From Cichorium intybus (Eukaryota; Streptophyta; Magnoliopsida; Asterales; Asteraceae): 64,000 nucleotides of DNA. A program made the translations under genes and the position numbers. The stretch spans positions 62,520,205-62,584,204 of the forward strand of contig CM042012.1 of NCBI GenBank assembly GCA_023525715.1, given 5' to 3'. The notes below the pieces were generated by a model. The model made no database searches. It was not told the DNA's origin and saw nothing but the letters and a program-made list of their open reading frames with translations. Below are positions 28,778 to 41,500 of this stretch, piece by piece. The stretch's first letter is position 1. Each line of letters opens with the position of its first letter.

Positions 28778-31700
28778 GTCTCCCACTTGGATAAGTCTAT
28801 GACTATAACTGCCAGTATAACTTCCAAATTGATCAGCAAATTGTAGCTTCCAAAAGCCGCTGCCAAACTCTGACCTAGTCAGTTACGCGTCCTAAGATAA
28901 GTGACCATATGATCATCCGTTCTACAAGATATCGTTCGGACTAGAAACATGGATTAAGATCAATCTCAGTCAGATACTTTGTTTCCCGATTTCTGATTTG
29001 TAATGACATAAGACTTCTAATTGAACACATTAATTTAGTCCCGGCTGGCCAACACTTCAGTCAACACCAAATCACCGAGGGGCCCACAAATATCGCTTTT
29101 ACCGTTAGGGTAAAAGGAACGAATAAACTTCGAATCATATGCTTGTATCCTTTACTCATCAAATCGTGCACAACAATACGTTTTATGACATCGAGTTACC
29201 GATGTGTTTACGCATTATCAATGTACAACCGACTTGTAAATTTCAACTCATATGTCTCCGTTTCAAGACCATAAGATATTATCGTCTCAGAATTACTCGT
29301 GATATAATCCATGAAGTAATTCTCTAAGCGTGGGTTTGTACAATACTCAAATCTCCATTTCTAAGCACTCATGAACATTGCAGCAACTCTATTGCTATGT
29401 CTAACTCCTTAGACAATCTACAATACAATTCATGACTGTCTTAATTCACTACTTACTTCCGAAAGTATGAGCGACTGTGGACTTTTGAATAATTAAATTA
29501 TTCGGGAAGTAAAACATGCAAAAGCGAAACATAAAAATCTAATTGCAACTACTCCCACTTATTACCAAGTCTCTACGAGGTAATCACCTAGTCGGATATG
29601 TCATAATATTGTTATGTGTTTCTTGGTTTCTTTTAAACTTTCAATTTAAGTTCTATATCTATGTCTATATACCCAAAACGACCTTTCACTCTTTCTATGT
29701 ATCCAAAATGTCTTACATTGATACACTTCATTGCAGACAATCCAATCAGATACTCTTCCGATGATATTTCAATATGTGATTCTGTCTTTCTCTCTCCCAA
29801 CTCTATTATGGAAATGGTTATGTGTACTGCGACTTCTCATGGTTCTCGGGGTCTTTAGTCCAGATGACTGCACCCTAAGACTATTTCGAGATGTTATGAT
29901 GTGCTGGTTAACCACACACGCTCCATCAGAATACCAACGAAACTCTTTAACCATGAAGTCCTTTAGCACCATATTCTGATGTTAATAATTATAGATTTGA
30001 AACTCCTTTCAAATTATTATTACATTCACCCCAATAATTTCTCAATTATTTTCTCACTTGTGCTCAAATAATCCGTCCAGTATTCTTAGCCAGGTTGTAT
30101 CCTGAATCCAACTTACTATGCTCCAAGCATCAAGTCTTCAAGATAATTCCATGACACCTATGATCGATCCAATTTGCAGAAGCTCATGGAATCCGATCTG
30201 TTCTCTTCTGAATCTTTTCAGAACCTATGGAATACTCATTATCCTTGTGTCATGACCTTCAGAAACTATTTCCTTTGGAAACTCTTTCTTCCATGCATCA
30301 TGAATCTTATCAAGTTCATACTCATATTGGCTATGTCTATACTGACGATTGCGTCTACCTGATAGATGTTTGTAACTACGTGAATATCTTGCATCTCTTT
30401 AAGATCATGCCTGTTCATTAGACTCTGTAACGACAAAAAACTCCTTTCTTGAAGCCATGCATCTTGAATCTCATCAAGATCACACTTATATTGGCAGGGT
30501 CTATACTGCTGATGTCATCTATCTGATAGATGCTTGTGACCACCTGAGTATGTTGTATCTGTTATATATTTTTCATAGCGAATCATCTCTTAATGCCAAC
30601 TCAGCACACTTTGCAATGATAAGAGACGTTTCATAGAAATGGTATGTAACTGACATACATTGATAGACAGATCACAATGACACTCCCACTGTCTTAGACA
30701 CGGTTATAGGGCTCTTTTGGACTATCACAAAATCCAAACCATTTTGCATATTTTGAGATTCCAAAATCCAAACCTTCTGACATAATCATAGGGTTCTTTC
30801 AGGCTATTCACAAAATTCAAAACATTTGGCTCATTTCTGAGAATTTGAATGTCCTTCCTTGCGAGGTCCCTGTAAGATGAATTTCTGGGCCATGTACATT
30901 TTTTTGGATATATCGGCGTGTTCTAAACCCCTTCTGTTGTGTCTACACACAACCTTTGTGTTTTCCATTTAATGAAAGCGGTTCAGATCATCCAATCTTG
31001 CTATTACTAACGAAGTGCAGTTACAGCAGATGATATCCCTTCAGATTTATTTAAGTTCTATTGAGAGGGTTTCTTTCAAAATCAATCTCATGACTTTGAA
31101 TATCGCCTTACTCAACCATTCTTGCTCAGAATGCATGTATATTTCTATCAATGTTGTCTTCTTTTGATGATTCAATTACTCCCACTGGTTTTTAGGCCAA
31201 GTGTAACATCAAACAAATTATCACATGTATTGAGTCTCGCTTTAAGTTCTCTTATTTTGGCAGCAACTGAGCTCACCAATGCTTCCAAGTAGTAGGATTG
31301 CTTATCCGTGCCAACTTTAGTGTTTTACCACTAATTGGTATGTCACCTAGATCATAACACCTTATGACAGTTACTAATACTACTGGTTTGTAAAGAGAAG
31401 GGAATGCCAGCTTTAACAGGAATCCAATCCCTGGTCAAGTCCTAGTGGTGACCGGAGGTTCTTTTACTTGGCTAATCCTTGAACTCTTCAGGATTACTAT
31501 TGCTCCCACTGTTTCCTTAGAATGTGAATCCTTTCTAAAAGGGATCTTCTTTCATAAGTACTTGTAGGATGGCCAATGAAACGACACTGTTGAGCAGGTT
31601 CAAGGCCAGTCATGAGGTTCGGACGAACGCTACATGACCCTGGACCCCTATGTACAAGTGGGAGGAACCCTGCTTCACATTTCAGACGGTGTCTGCTAAA

Positions 31701-32074
31701 CCTACATAGTCTAAGATGTGGTCGGAATATACTTTTGTGGTCTGACCGGTTGAATATCTAATTTATCGAAAAATAATTGGAAGTGTATCTAATATATCTA
31801 GGATCGAACCGTTTCGACCAATGCTCGATCTTCTTCCCTGAGACACATTATCACCATTAATGTTCTTGGAAGACGATGAACTGTGAAACATTTTCTCATT
31901 TTATGTTTTTCACTCAAACTATGTTGATCTTTATACTTCCTTTGAAGTCCTTGAACAGTTCAAGTTTTCAATCAAATGCTTATTCTAATGAGTGAAGTCA
32001 TATTTGTCATATTGATTAGCAAATATTATGAAGTATAACAAATTGTGTAGATTCGAGCAAATGACTAATGTGTC
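28778..32074 (-). other. Copia internal DNA, 3' half (tail and decayed pol)
   Basis: The first ~780 bp from 28778 match the 3' tail of the other copia (17341-18291) in reverse. The remainder to 32074 should hold pol, but no RT or integrase motif is readable in any frame, only short fragments. A phrase GGTTAACCACACACGCTCCATC (one of three similar copies; the others are at ~60343 and ~60423) lies at ~29908. The Athila-type element interrupts it at 32074. Confidence 0.5.
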
Positions 32075-32165
32075 TAACAATGCCTAGTAATATCAAGTAT
32101 TTTAGACGTTGTTAGGCCCTATTCTTGGTGAATTTATATCATATATATATATATATATATATATA
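32075..32165 (+). mobile_element. Athila-type 5' LTR, first 91 bp
   Basis: Matches 54872-54992, including CCTAGTAATATCAAGTATTT, and ends in a short (TA)n. It is interrupted by the Helitron and resumes at 46325. Confidence 0.9.
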
Positions 32166-32341
32166 TCTATAATACTATATAAAGCATATATAATGTACAA
32201 CACTTCCAAGCTTAATTGTCTTAAAATTAAGACAGTACACCCATTTAATGCACAGAAGCATTATGGTCCCGGATTGCCAGCGTGGACACCACCCACACAC
32301 GGATTGCCAGCCTGTACACCATTGCCATTACACGGATCCCT

Positions 32342-32349
32342 TATATAAA
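32342..32349 (+). promoter_or_regulatory. TATA-like box of the Helitron 5' end
   Basis: TATATAAA about 175 bp inside the 5' terminus, followed by a CT-rich leader (~32395-32480) that resembles a plant 5' UTR. The other family members have a similar layout. The transcription start itself is not shown. Confidence 0.45.
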
Positions 32350-32394
32350 CATATCTAACCCTAGAAGACATATACCATTTTACTAAGCTTGACC

Positions 32395-34330
32395 TAGCCG
32401 TCATCTGAAAAATCTCTTCATCTCCTCCATCTGCAACACGCCTTCTTCCGCCTCCACCTTCAAAACCTCTTCTCCACCTGATCCCCCATCAACGTTCAAA
32501 TCCTAATACTCACCATCCCACAGAGATCGGCAACCAATGCTTCCTCCTTATTCCTCCCTGTTCCGCCTTCAACCAGAATCCCTCAATATGTCGATCGATG
32601 TCTGGTTCAACACAATCAACCGAATATGTCGATCGATGTCTGCTTCCAACACAACCAACACAATCGGTCCCTCTTACGGCTCCATTCAACACCATATATG
32701 CCTCCGTCAACACTAAACGGTCGATCGATGCCTCCCACAGCATTCAACAGACTCGCCGTACAAATTAGGTTTCCGATTCTGTTTTCTATATACAAATTAG
32801 GTTTCTTTTTCTGTTTTCAATGGTGTTCTAAGATTACCGTATGTTTTGTTAAGAGGCACGGTTTGATTTAGTTTAAATTTCCTAATTCATGTTCGTGTTT
32901 TGTTAACCTGTCAATCGGATTTTAGAAAAACAAATGGATTCCATACCAAATCGACTCAAAGATTACCGTATGTTTTGTTAATATTACCGTATGTTATGTT
33001 ATTTTATGATTTCCATACCAAATCGACTCAATGGTGATGGTGGTAGTCGTGATTAGTTAGTATAGTAGATGCTTAACCTTGCCGATCGGATTTTAGAACA
33101 AATCCACAGTTTCGATCACATTTGTTAACCAGTGAATCGGATTTTAGAAAAACAAATCGACACATTATATAAACTTGAAATTAAATAAAGGATTAATGAA
33201 CCCGTATTCAATTTGTCTTAAAATTGAAAATAAAATGGAATCAAGCCTCGGAGATAAATCCTACCATTTCATTCGTTTCTTCCATAAATGAGACAAATTT
33301 TGGGGAAAAAAGGTTGAATCATACGGATTCAGGTTTCAAGGCAATGGTGAGTATTTCTATTTCGATCCTGTTTTTGCTATAACTAGAGCAATAACTTCTG
33401 TTTTTGTATTCTTTTTTGCAGTTACGGACTAAAAATGCAACCGGGACCAAAATTAGACTAAGAAAATTTTATTTCTGTTAAAACATGTAGTTTTAATTTT
33501 TATCTTATTAATTTGAAAGCATTTTAGGAAATCTAGCATTAACTAAGCCTGTGGCAGAAGATGTAATCAGTTTGTTGCATAAGGCACCCATCACCACTCA
33601 CGATCTTGACATCTTGTTGCTAAGTAAAAATCTGGGCTATGCTTTTAAGAGGTATGGGACTCTATTATTTAAGAATAAATTATTTTTTGGTCCCAGTAAT
33701 TTTTCATTTGTCCTCATTTGAGGTTTTTGTAACGTTTTTGGTCTTGTCAGTAAAGTGATTGTGTATCTGGACTCAAACTTCAAAAACCAGGTATGTTCGA
33801 GGATCAATAATGGTCATTTTACTAAATATGCACCAATATTGTTACAAAAACCTCCAATAAGTACCAAATTGCAAGAGAAAACTATTGGGATCAAAATTGC
33901 AATGTTTAGATTTACATAGGGACCAAAATTGTCGCTTTACTGAACAAGGAACAAAATACCTTACCAAAAACTTCAGTTAAGGACCAAGCGTTGCAAAAAT
34001 CAAATATACTGAGGGACCAAAAATGATCATTTTAATTGGAGCCATGGACCAAAAATGTTATAAAAAAAACCTCCAAAAAGAACCAAATTTTAAAGAGAAC
34101 TTTTTGGGACTAAAACTGAAAAAATGGTGACATTCCATTGTCTTTTCTGGTTGTAGGACAAGACTGCGTTTACATAAATTTTGAGGAAGCTTTCAAAGAT
34201 ACCAAAGACAAATGGTCTGAGTTATGTGGTGTTGAGGAGTCTAAACCACAGACGATACCAAAGACAAATGGTCTGAGTTATGTGGTGTAGAGGAGTCTAA
34301 ACCACTAAACGGTTCAAAAAGTCTAATCAG
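32395..34330 (+). other. Leader and captured-looking exons of unknown function
   Basis: After the CT-rich leader come exon-like islands separated by T-rich DNA: ~33520-33655 (translates KPVAEDVISLLHKAPITTHD..., faintly like a TFIIS N-terminal helical bundle, not claimed) and ~34160-34320 (INFEEAFKDTKDKWSELCG). The latter has a ~52-bp internal tandem duplication around GATACCAAAGACAAATGG. The region between holds repeated GGACCAAAAATG-type phrases. It may be fragments of a captured host gene; I do not recognise it. Confidence 0.3.
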
Positions 34331-36190
34331 AAAATGTACGTTTTTAACATTTTTATTTCATCTTATAAACATGGCTTTTAACTTTTTAATTATTTTCAGG
34401 ATGTGAAACCTGTGAAAGAAGAGCGATTAAGAAACAGTGGCCCAGAAAACCTGTTTATGATCATGTGTTTATTGATCAAAAAATTTCTAAAAGTTGATTT
34501 TCGATACTTATTATTCACGGCTTGAGTGGATGTGTTTGTGTCTTTATGATACCAGTGATTTTGTTGATTTAATTTTTTAATTATGGTTATTTTAATTTAT
34601 GTATTCCTTTAGTTTACAGGAGATCAATGATTTGATGGCGAGACTTATGGAATGCAATGCTTTTAAGGGGGTATGTGGAAAAACGGTAGCATGCAGTAAA
34701 AAAGGACCAAGCTGGGATTTAATAATGACAGTGGGGAGGGAAAAGAAAAAGAGGACAAACACCAACTAACCTAATATATTAATAGCATGCTCATATCAGG
34801 TCCCCATTCTCTTCTCTTTAACCAATGCCAACTAACCTAATATATTAATAGCATGCTCAAATCAGAAAATGTACGTTTTTAACATTTTTTTTTCATCTTA
34901 TAAACATGGCTTTTAACTTTTTAATTATTTTCAGGATGTGAAATCTGTGAAAGAAGACCGATTAAGAAACAGTGGGCCCACAAAAATTTCTACAAACTAT
35001 GAAGTTGAAAATGAACTTCGGAATGCTGTTGTTCAAAGGACCTACTGCAAGGATGATGCCAAGTTCCCATCTGTAAGGACCGCAAGGGGTATGTGTTTTG
35101 ACAAATAATGGTTTGTTAGCATATTTTAGAAGTTTGATGATAAAACCTGGTTATGATCATGTGTTTATTCATCAAAAAATTTATAACATTTGATTTTGAA
35201 TACGTATTATTCACAGCTTGAACTTTGAACAAACTTTCGTTTTTAATTAAAGTTCGACTTTTTATACGAAAACAGTACCAGTTTTCTTGTAATTTCATTA
35301 TTATTTTTAAATCTGATGATTCAGTGGATGTGTTTGTGTATTTATAAAACCAGTGGTTTCTGACTATTTTTTGGTTCTTATGTAGCATGCAATAAAAAAG
35401 GACCAAGCTGGAATTTAATAATGACAGTGGGGAGGGAAAAGTAAAAGAGGACAAACACCAACTAACCTAATATATTAATAGCATGCTCATATCAGGTCCC
35501 CATTCTCTTCTCTGTAACCAAGGCCAACTAACCTAATATATTAATAGCATGCTCAAATCAGAAAATGTACGTTTTTAACATTTTTATTTCATCTTATAAA
35601 CATGGCTTTTAACTTTTTAATTATTTTCAGGATGTGAAACCTGTGAAAGAAGAGCGATTAATAAACAGTGGGCCCACAAAAATTTCTACAAACTATGAAG
35701 TTGAAAATGAACTTGGGAATGCTGTTGTTCAAAGGACCTACTGCAAGGATGATGCCAAGTTCCCATCTGTAAGGACCTACTGCAAGGGGTATGTGTTTTG
35801 ACAAATAATGGTTTGTTAGCATATTTGTGAAGTTTGATGATAAAACCTGGTTATGATCATGTGTTTATTGATCAAAAAATTTATAAAATTTGATTTTGAA
35901 TACGTATTATTCACAGCTTGAACTTTGAACAAACTTTTGTTTTTAATTAAAGTTTGACTTTTTATATGAAAACAGTACCAGTTTCGTAATTTCATTATTA
36001 TTTTTAAATCTCACGATTGAGTAGATGTGTTTGTGTCTTTATTAAACCAGTGGTTTCTGACTATTTTTTGGTTCTTATGTAGCATGCAGTAAAAAAGGAC
36101 CAAGCTGGAATTTAATAATGACAGTGGGGAGGGAAAAGTAAAAGAGGACAAAGACCAACTAACCTAATATATTAATAGCATGCTCACATC
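34331..36190 (+). repeat. Tandemly repeated exon-intron block (~697-bp period)
   Basis: The same acceptor-exon unit (TTATTTTCAG then GATGTGAAA(C/T)CTGTGAAAG) occurs at ~34399, 34935 and 35632. The last two copies are 697 bp apart and extend over most of the period. The first copy is internally deleted. The exon translates VKPVKEERL..., then NYEVENELRNAVVQRTYCKD, and ends at a GTAAGG donor-like site. The phrase CTAACCTAATATATTAATAG occurs seven times between ~34765 and ~36390. This appears to be duplication of one captured exon with its introns; gene identity is unknown. Confidence 0.7.
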
Positions 36191-36499
36191 ATGACCATGA
36201 TCTTTTTCTGGATTACATCAGGTCCCCATTCTCTTCTCTGTAACCGAGACCAACTAACCTAATATATTAATAGCATGCTCACATCTCATATAAATATTAA
36301 TATATTTTATACCTTCGGGAACAGTTAAGCATGCTCACATAGTAAAGTAACCAACACCAACTAACCTAATATATTAATAGCATGCTCACACCATCACACC
36401 ACAAGCTTACAATCGGTGGTCCATCAGATCATCACTACTCTACGGGATCAAAATCGCTCAACAGTATCATTATCTCACAGTCATCACCATTCTTTCCTA

Positions 36500-38440
36500 T
36501 AAACCAGGTAAGCGACTTGTGGCCAAAATAAGCATTTAGTTTGATACTTTTTTCCAGATTATAACCATTTACTTTGTTTTTGATTTGGCGGATTATAGCA
36601 CTGTACTTTTATTAATGTTGATATTATAGTAGTGTGCTTTGCTTTAATGCAAGTTGTGCCCAAAAAAAATCTTTACTAATTTTTGTCCAGATTATAGCAT
36701 TGTACTTTTTAAATGACACCTTACATAGCAACACACTTTGGTCCCAAACCCAAAAAAAATGGTTTCTTTGTCCTTATTTTCGAATTATAGCAATGTACTT
36801 CTATTTTGTCGTTATTTTCGCAGTGTACTTTGCTTTAATGCAAGTTGTGGCCAAAATAAGCGTTTACTTTGTTTTTTTTTTTCAAAATTATAACCATTTA
36901 CTTTGTGTTTTATTTGGCGGATTATAGCAATGTACTTCCATTATTGTTGTAATTATAGCAGTGTACTTTTTAAATGACACCTTACATAGCAGCATACTTT
37001 GGTCCCAAACCCAAACGAAATGCTTAATTTGTCCTTATTTTCGCATTCTAGCTATGTACTTCTATTATTCTCGTAATTATAGCAGTGTACTTTGCTTTAA
37101 TGCGAGTTGTGCCCATAAATAATAATTACTAATTTTTGTCAAGATTATAGCATTGTACTTTTTAAATGACACATTACATAGCAACATACTTTGGTCCCAA
37201 ACCCAAAGTTTGTTTTTGTTGCTATTATAGCTTTGTACTTTTGATTACCATCCGATAATAGCATCCTACTTAATTTTTTTATTTCATTGTTAGCAGTGAT
37301 TAGCTCCACTACAAAGGCAGGAAGGTTTCCAATTTTCTTAAGCCACGAAAAAGAGGTAAACACGAATAAAACGTTTGCTTATTTTCGGATTATAGCCTCA
37401 TAAACGAAATGCTTAAATTCTCCTTATTTTCGCATTATAGCAATGTACTTCTATCATTCTCGTAATTATAGCAGTGTACTTTGCTTGGGTTAATATTATA
37501 GCATTGTACTCTTTTTGGGTTAATATTATCGTACTTTGTTCAAAAGCCGTGTACTTTGCTTTAATGCGAGTTGTGCCAAAAAAAATCATGACTACTTTTT
37601 GTCCAGATTATAGCATTGTACTTTTTAAATAACACCTTAAATAGCAACATACTTTGGTCCCAAACCCAAACGAAATGCTTAATTTGTCCTTATTTTTGCA
37701 TTATAGTAATGTACTTCTATTATTGTCGTAATTATAGCACTGTACTTTGCTTTAATGCGAGTTGTGCTCATAAAAATCATTACTAATTTTTGTCACTATT
37801 ATCGCATTCTACTTTTTAAATGACACATTACATAGCAACATACTTTGGTCCCAAACCAAAAGTATGTTTTTCTTGCTATTATAGCATCCTACTTAATATT
37901 TTTATTTAATTGTTAGCAGTGATTAGCTCCACTACAAATTATAACCTCATATTTGTAATTATTTTCGAATTATAGCATTATATTTCTCTTTTGTCGTTAT
38001 TATAGCAGTGATTTCTTTGCTTTTTTTTTTTCCAAATTATAACCATTTACTTTGTGTTTTTTTTTGGCGGATTATACCAATGTACTTCCATTATTGTTGT
38101 TATTATAGCAGTGTACTTTTTAAATGACACCTTACATAGCAGCATACTTTGGTCCCAAACCCAAAGTAAATGCTTAATTTGTCCTTAATTTCGCATTATA
38201 GCAATGTACTTCTATTATTCTCGTAATTATAGCAGTGTACTTTGCTTTAATGCGAGTTTTGCCAAAAATAAATCATTACAAATTTTTTGTCCAGATTATA
38301 GCATTGTACTTTTTAAATGACACCTTACATAGCAACATAGTTTGGTCCCAAACCCAAACGAAATGCTTAATTTGTCCTTATTTTCGCATTATAGCAATGT
38401 ACTTCTATTATTCTCGTAATTATAGCAGTGTGCTTTGTTA
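36500..38440 (+). repeat. Complex tandem array (ATTATAGCA-TGTACTT type)
   Basis: Blocks of ATTATAGCA(A/T/G)TGTACTT alternate with CATACTTTGGTCCCAAACCC and GCTTTAATGC(A/G)AGTTGTG. The TTTGGTCCCAAACC anchor occurs at ~36739, 36999, 37190, 37650, 37844, 38149 and 38341, so the spacing is irregular (~190-460 bp) and the array is a higher-order mixture. It has no coding meaning; open frames across it are incidental. Confidence 0.85.
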
Positions 38441-38671
38441 AATAAGGCATCATCCTTTGACATTTAACATTAGATTCTACCCGCGTACTACTCTTTTTTG
38501 TTTAAAAACATCGTTTAAAAACAGGAAAATGGAATAAGATCTGTTTTCAAAATCAAAAAAACCGGAAACTAAAAAATTTGGTAATAACTTGTATTTCGTG
38601 ACTGTCTAATATCTAAGAAATTGAACTACTTGGAAATTTGTTTTCACGTTTTATTTTTGAATTTGTAGTAA

Positions 38672-39806
38672 ATGGATCAATATTTTGAGGTTTCCTCCTT
38701 TCGTTACCTCAATAATTCCCACTGTTGGTACCATTTCACCTTTGCTCGAGTTGAATTCATTTTAAGCGATATCAAAAGAGATAGAATCATCGTGCTTTTG
38801 ATTGATAAAAATGTAAGTTTTGTATATTCTTAACTACATGACTCTTTATTTCTTATTAGTAATTATAATATTGTTTTTTGTTAGAGAGAAAAAATGATGG
38901 CGGTTATCCCAAGTCATCTAATGGAAATGCATCAAAACAGAATTTTGGTTGGGTTGCTATACTCGATAAAATGTTTTAAACTTTCCTGGAATCCCTTTGG
39001 CTGCCCAAAATATGGGGGGTATAAATTTCTTGACGATGAATACGTAATTGCCGTTAGCGATAATACACAATTTAATCTAGAACGACGCCCTGAACTTCAT
39101 TTTCCATTGTATCCGCTGGTTCCTTCTATCGAATCTCTTGTCAAAATGCAACGGCTACGACTAATGATCGGTAACTATTTATTATTTAATTTGGTTTCTA
39201 AATTATTATATAAAATAAGTTTTATTTCTAAATATATTGGCCATTTAGATGTTGTTGGCAAAGTTATTAGTGGACGTTTTCTTGGCCGTAATTGCGCATA
39301 TGAGATGACTCTTCAAGATCAATCGTAAGATTTCCTATTTATTATTATTTTTAATAATTTTATACTTATAATTAAAATTGATGCTTTATTTTTAAATAGG
39401 GGGTATATAATAAACTTGATTTTGAATAACCACCAGAGACGTTACCCTTTTTATTTATTATTATTGTTAATAATTTTATACTTATAATTAAAAGTGATGT
39501 TTCATTTTTAAATAGGGGTTACGTAATAAACCTGATTTTGAACGACGCACCAGAGACGTTACCCTTTCTGCTTTCCCTAGCAATTAGAGACCATTGGGTT
39601 ATATATGTAGCTCGTGTTATGCTTTGCGAACAAGGAGGACGTAAGTCAAACCTAAATTACTACTTATGTTATACAAATTAACCTATTTTGTTAATATACA
39701 TCAAATAAACATTTCAGATAACTATTTGTCGTCTACGTATATTTCGAGGGTGCGTTTTCGTCCAATAATGCCAGAAGCAGAAGAAATCAGCCTTATTTAT
39801 GGATGA
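38672..39806 (+). CDS. RPA/OB-fold (DUF223-like) protein of the Helitron
   Basis: Proposed exons 38672-38812, 38885-39170, 39249-39324, 39516-39640 and 39718-39806, all with GT-AG introns, join in frame to 238 codons. The protein has two OB-fold-like halves: an N-terminal half (YHFTFARVEFIL, then LEMHQNRILVGLLYSIKCF... VAVSDNTQFNL-type strands) and a second beginning DVVGKVISGRFLG and continuing YVINLILNDAPETLPF. This layout fits the single-stranded-DNA-binding proteins related to RPA70 that many plant Helitrons carry, presumably to protect or load on single-stranded transposition intermediates. It lies 0.5 kb upstream of Rep-helicase on the same strand. No inactivating lesion is seen in this model; the start ATG is the first in frame. 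Confidence 0.72.
39390..39515 (+). repeat. Duplicated intron-exon segment within the RPA-like gene
   Basis: The intron end and first ~50 bp of exon 4 are present twice: ~39350-39453 and ~39457-39566 share ...TTTTTAAATAGGGG and GATTTTGAA...CCAGAGACGTTACCCTTT. The upstream copy lacks one base (AATAAC-CACC against AACGACGCACC) and would shift the frame, so it is probably a pseudoexon skipped in favour of the downstream copy. Confidence 0.75.
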
Positions 39807-40307
39807 TTTGTTATTATGGAGGTGGTTGTTTTAGCAACCAATATATTTTGTTATTATTAATGATCTGTTGATGAATGCATTTGGTACTGGTTTAATGAAT
39901 CATTATGTAAAAACATGGATTATTTTAATTTTAATGTTGAAGTATTTTTCTATTGATTTTTATACTGTAGATTATTGCTATTTGTTTATTGTTATATGCT
40001 GTCATTGGGCTGATATTCAATCTTTAAAAATTACAACCCATTTTTTATTAGTTTCAATAACATATTATTTGTTTTTTAAATCTTATAATTTTATAGGTTA
40101 ATATGGTTATATAGAAACTTGGATTAATTTAATTATAATGTTGAAGTATTTTCCAGTTGATTATTATATTGTATGATTATTGTTATTGATTTATTGTTAT
40201 ATGCTGTCATTTGGATGATATTCAAACTTTAAAACATATCAAATATTATTTATTAGTTTTAGTAACATATTATTAGCTTTTTAAATATTTTAATTTTATA
40301 GGTTAAT
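39807..40307 (+). repeat. Spacer with ~205-bp tandem duplication
   Basis: Between the two Helitron genes. Two diverged copies (~39905-40105 and ~40110-40310) share ATGTTGAAGTATTTT, TTATTGTTATATGCTGTCATT and the end AATTTTATAGGTTAATATGR. Each copy ends in a splice-acceptor-like TTTATAG just before an ATG, so the start region of the Rep gene was duplicated. Confidence 0.75.
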
Positions 40308-40914
40308 ATGATTAGTGGAGGCACATCAAATGAAAATGGTGATATGACACAAAAATGCAATGTTTCTCAAACCAGGGAAGAAAAACGGAGAAAAGTTAAT
40401 CAACAATATTATGCACGAAATAAAGACAACCACCAATCAAGCAAAGAAAATATGATATGCCAGAGTAGTGATAAACTTTCTTCGACCAAGAAAAATGTTT
40501 ATCGAAATTCTGTCGATCCAGTGATTCTAGCTGAAAGATTTCAGTTTTGTGAAACCCGATCCCATCGAAACAAAATGCAGAAAGTTGTTTGTTCTGACAT
40601 TTCCCAAAGTAGTGCTGAAAAGCGGAGAGTAGTTAATAAGCAATATTATGAACGAAATAAAAACCACCCCCAATCAAACAAAGAAAATATCATACCACAT
40701 ACTAATGAAAAAGTTTCTTTTATTAAGAAAGATGTTAATCGAAGTTATTATGAACAAAATAAAGGGAAAAACAAAATGTTTGCAAGTGATCATGAAGGGA
40801 GTAACACTGAACCATTATCTACAATTACTAAGACAGTTCAAGATCACAATGTACCACGTAGCCAACTTAACACCCAAATTTGTTCAGAGTTAATAGATGA
40901 AGCATCAACATTTG

Positions 40915-41500
40915 GTTAATTTCAAACTTTACTTTTTTCAATTTTGATATAACTTGAAAACTTTTATATTTGTTGTTTAAAAATAATTTCTTTGTTACTA
41001 TATTGCAGTTGAAGAATGTTGCAGTTACATCCATGTCGATACAGTCATTCCAAATGACATTCTCCACGTAGCGAACATAGTTCAAGATCGTAATGTACCA
41101 GGTATTGAAGAAAACACCCAAATTTGTTCGAAGATAATAGACGAAGCATCAACATTTGGTTAATATCTCACTTTATTGTTTTTCAATTTTTATATAACTT
41201 GAAAACTGTCATATTTGTTGTTTAAAAATAATTTATTTGTTACTATATTGTAGTTGTAGGAGGTTGCAGTTACATCCATGTCGATACTGAGATTCCACAT
41301 GACATTCTCCACGTAGCGAAGACAGTTCAAGATCGTAATTTACCACGTAGCGAATATAACTCCCAAATTTGTTCGGAGATAATAGATGAAGCATCAACAT
41401 TTGGTTAATATCTAACTTTATTGTTTTTAAAATTTTATATAACTTTAAAACTTTTATATTTTGTTGTTTAAAAATAATTTTCTTTGTCACTATATTGTAG
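40915..41500 (+). repeat. Tandemly repeated 150-bp exons with phase-1 introns in RepHel
   Basis: Introns 40915-41008, 41159-41253 and 41404-41500 (94-97 bp) are near-copies of each other, and exons 41009-41158 and 41254-41403 are both exactly 150 bp. Each exon starts with a CSYIHVD-type segment and ends QICS(E/K)IIDEASTFG. The 3' end of exon 1 ends the same way, and exon 4 starts the same way. All these introns have phase 1, so each added unit keeps the frame. Confidence 0.85.

Noticed and set aside
33520..33655. Possible TFIIS N-terminal-like domain (VAEDVISLLHKAPITTHDLD)
   Set aside because: Only a weak helical-pattern resemblance over ~40 residues; no other part of such a protein is visible. 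Kept as unknown exon.
34160..34320. Possible PARP WGR-like piece (INFEEAFKDTKDKWSELCG)
   Set aside because: Similarity by eye to a short segment only; no catalytic or other domain follows.
36500..38440. CRISPR-like regular repeats
   Set aside because: Spacing is irregular, spacers are themselves repetitive and the DNA is from a plant; it is a tandem array.
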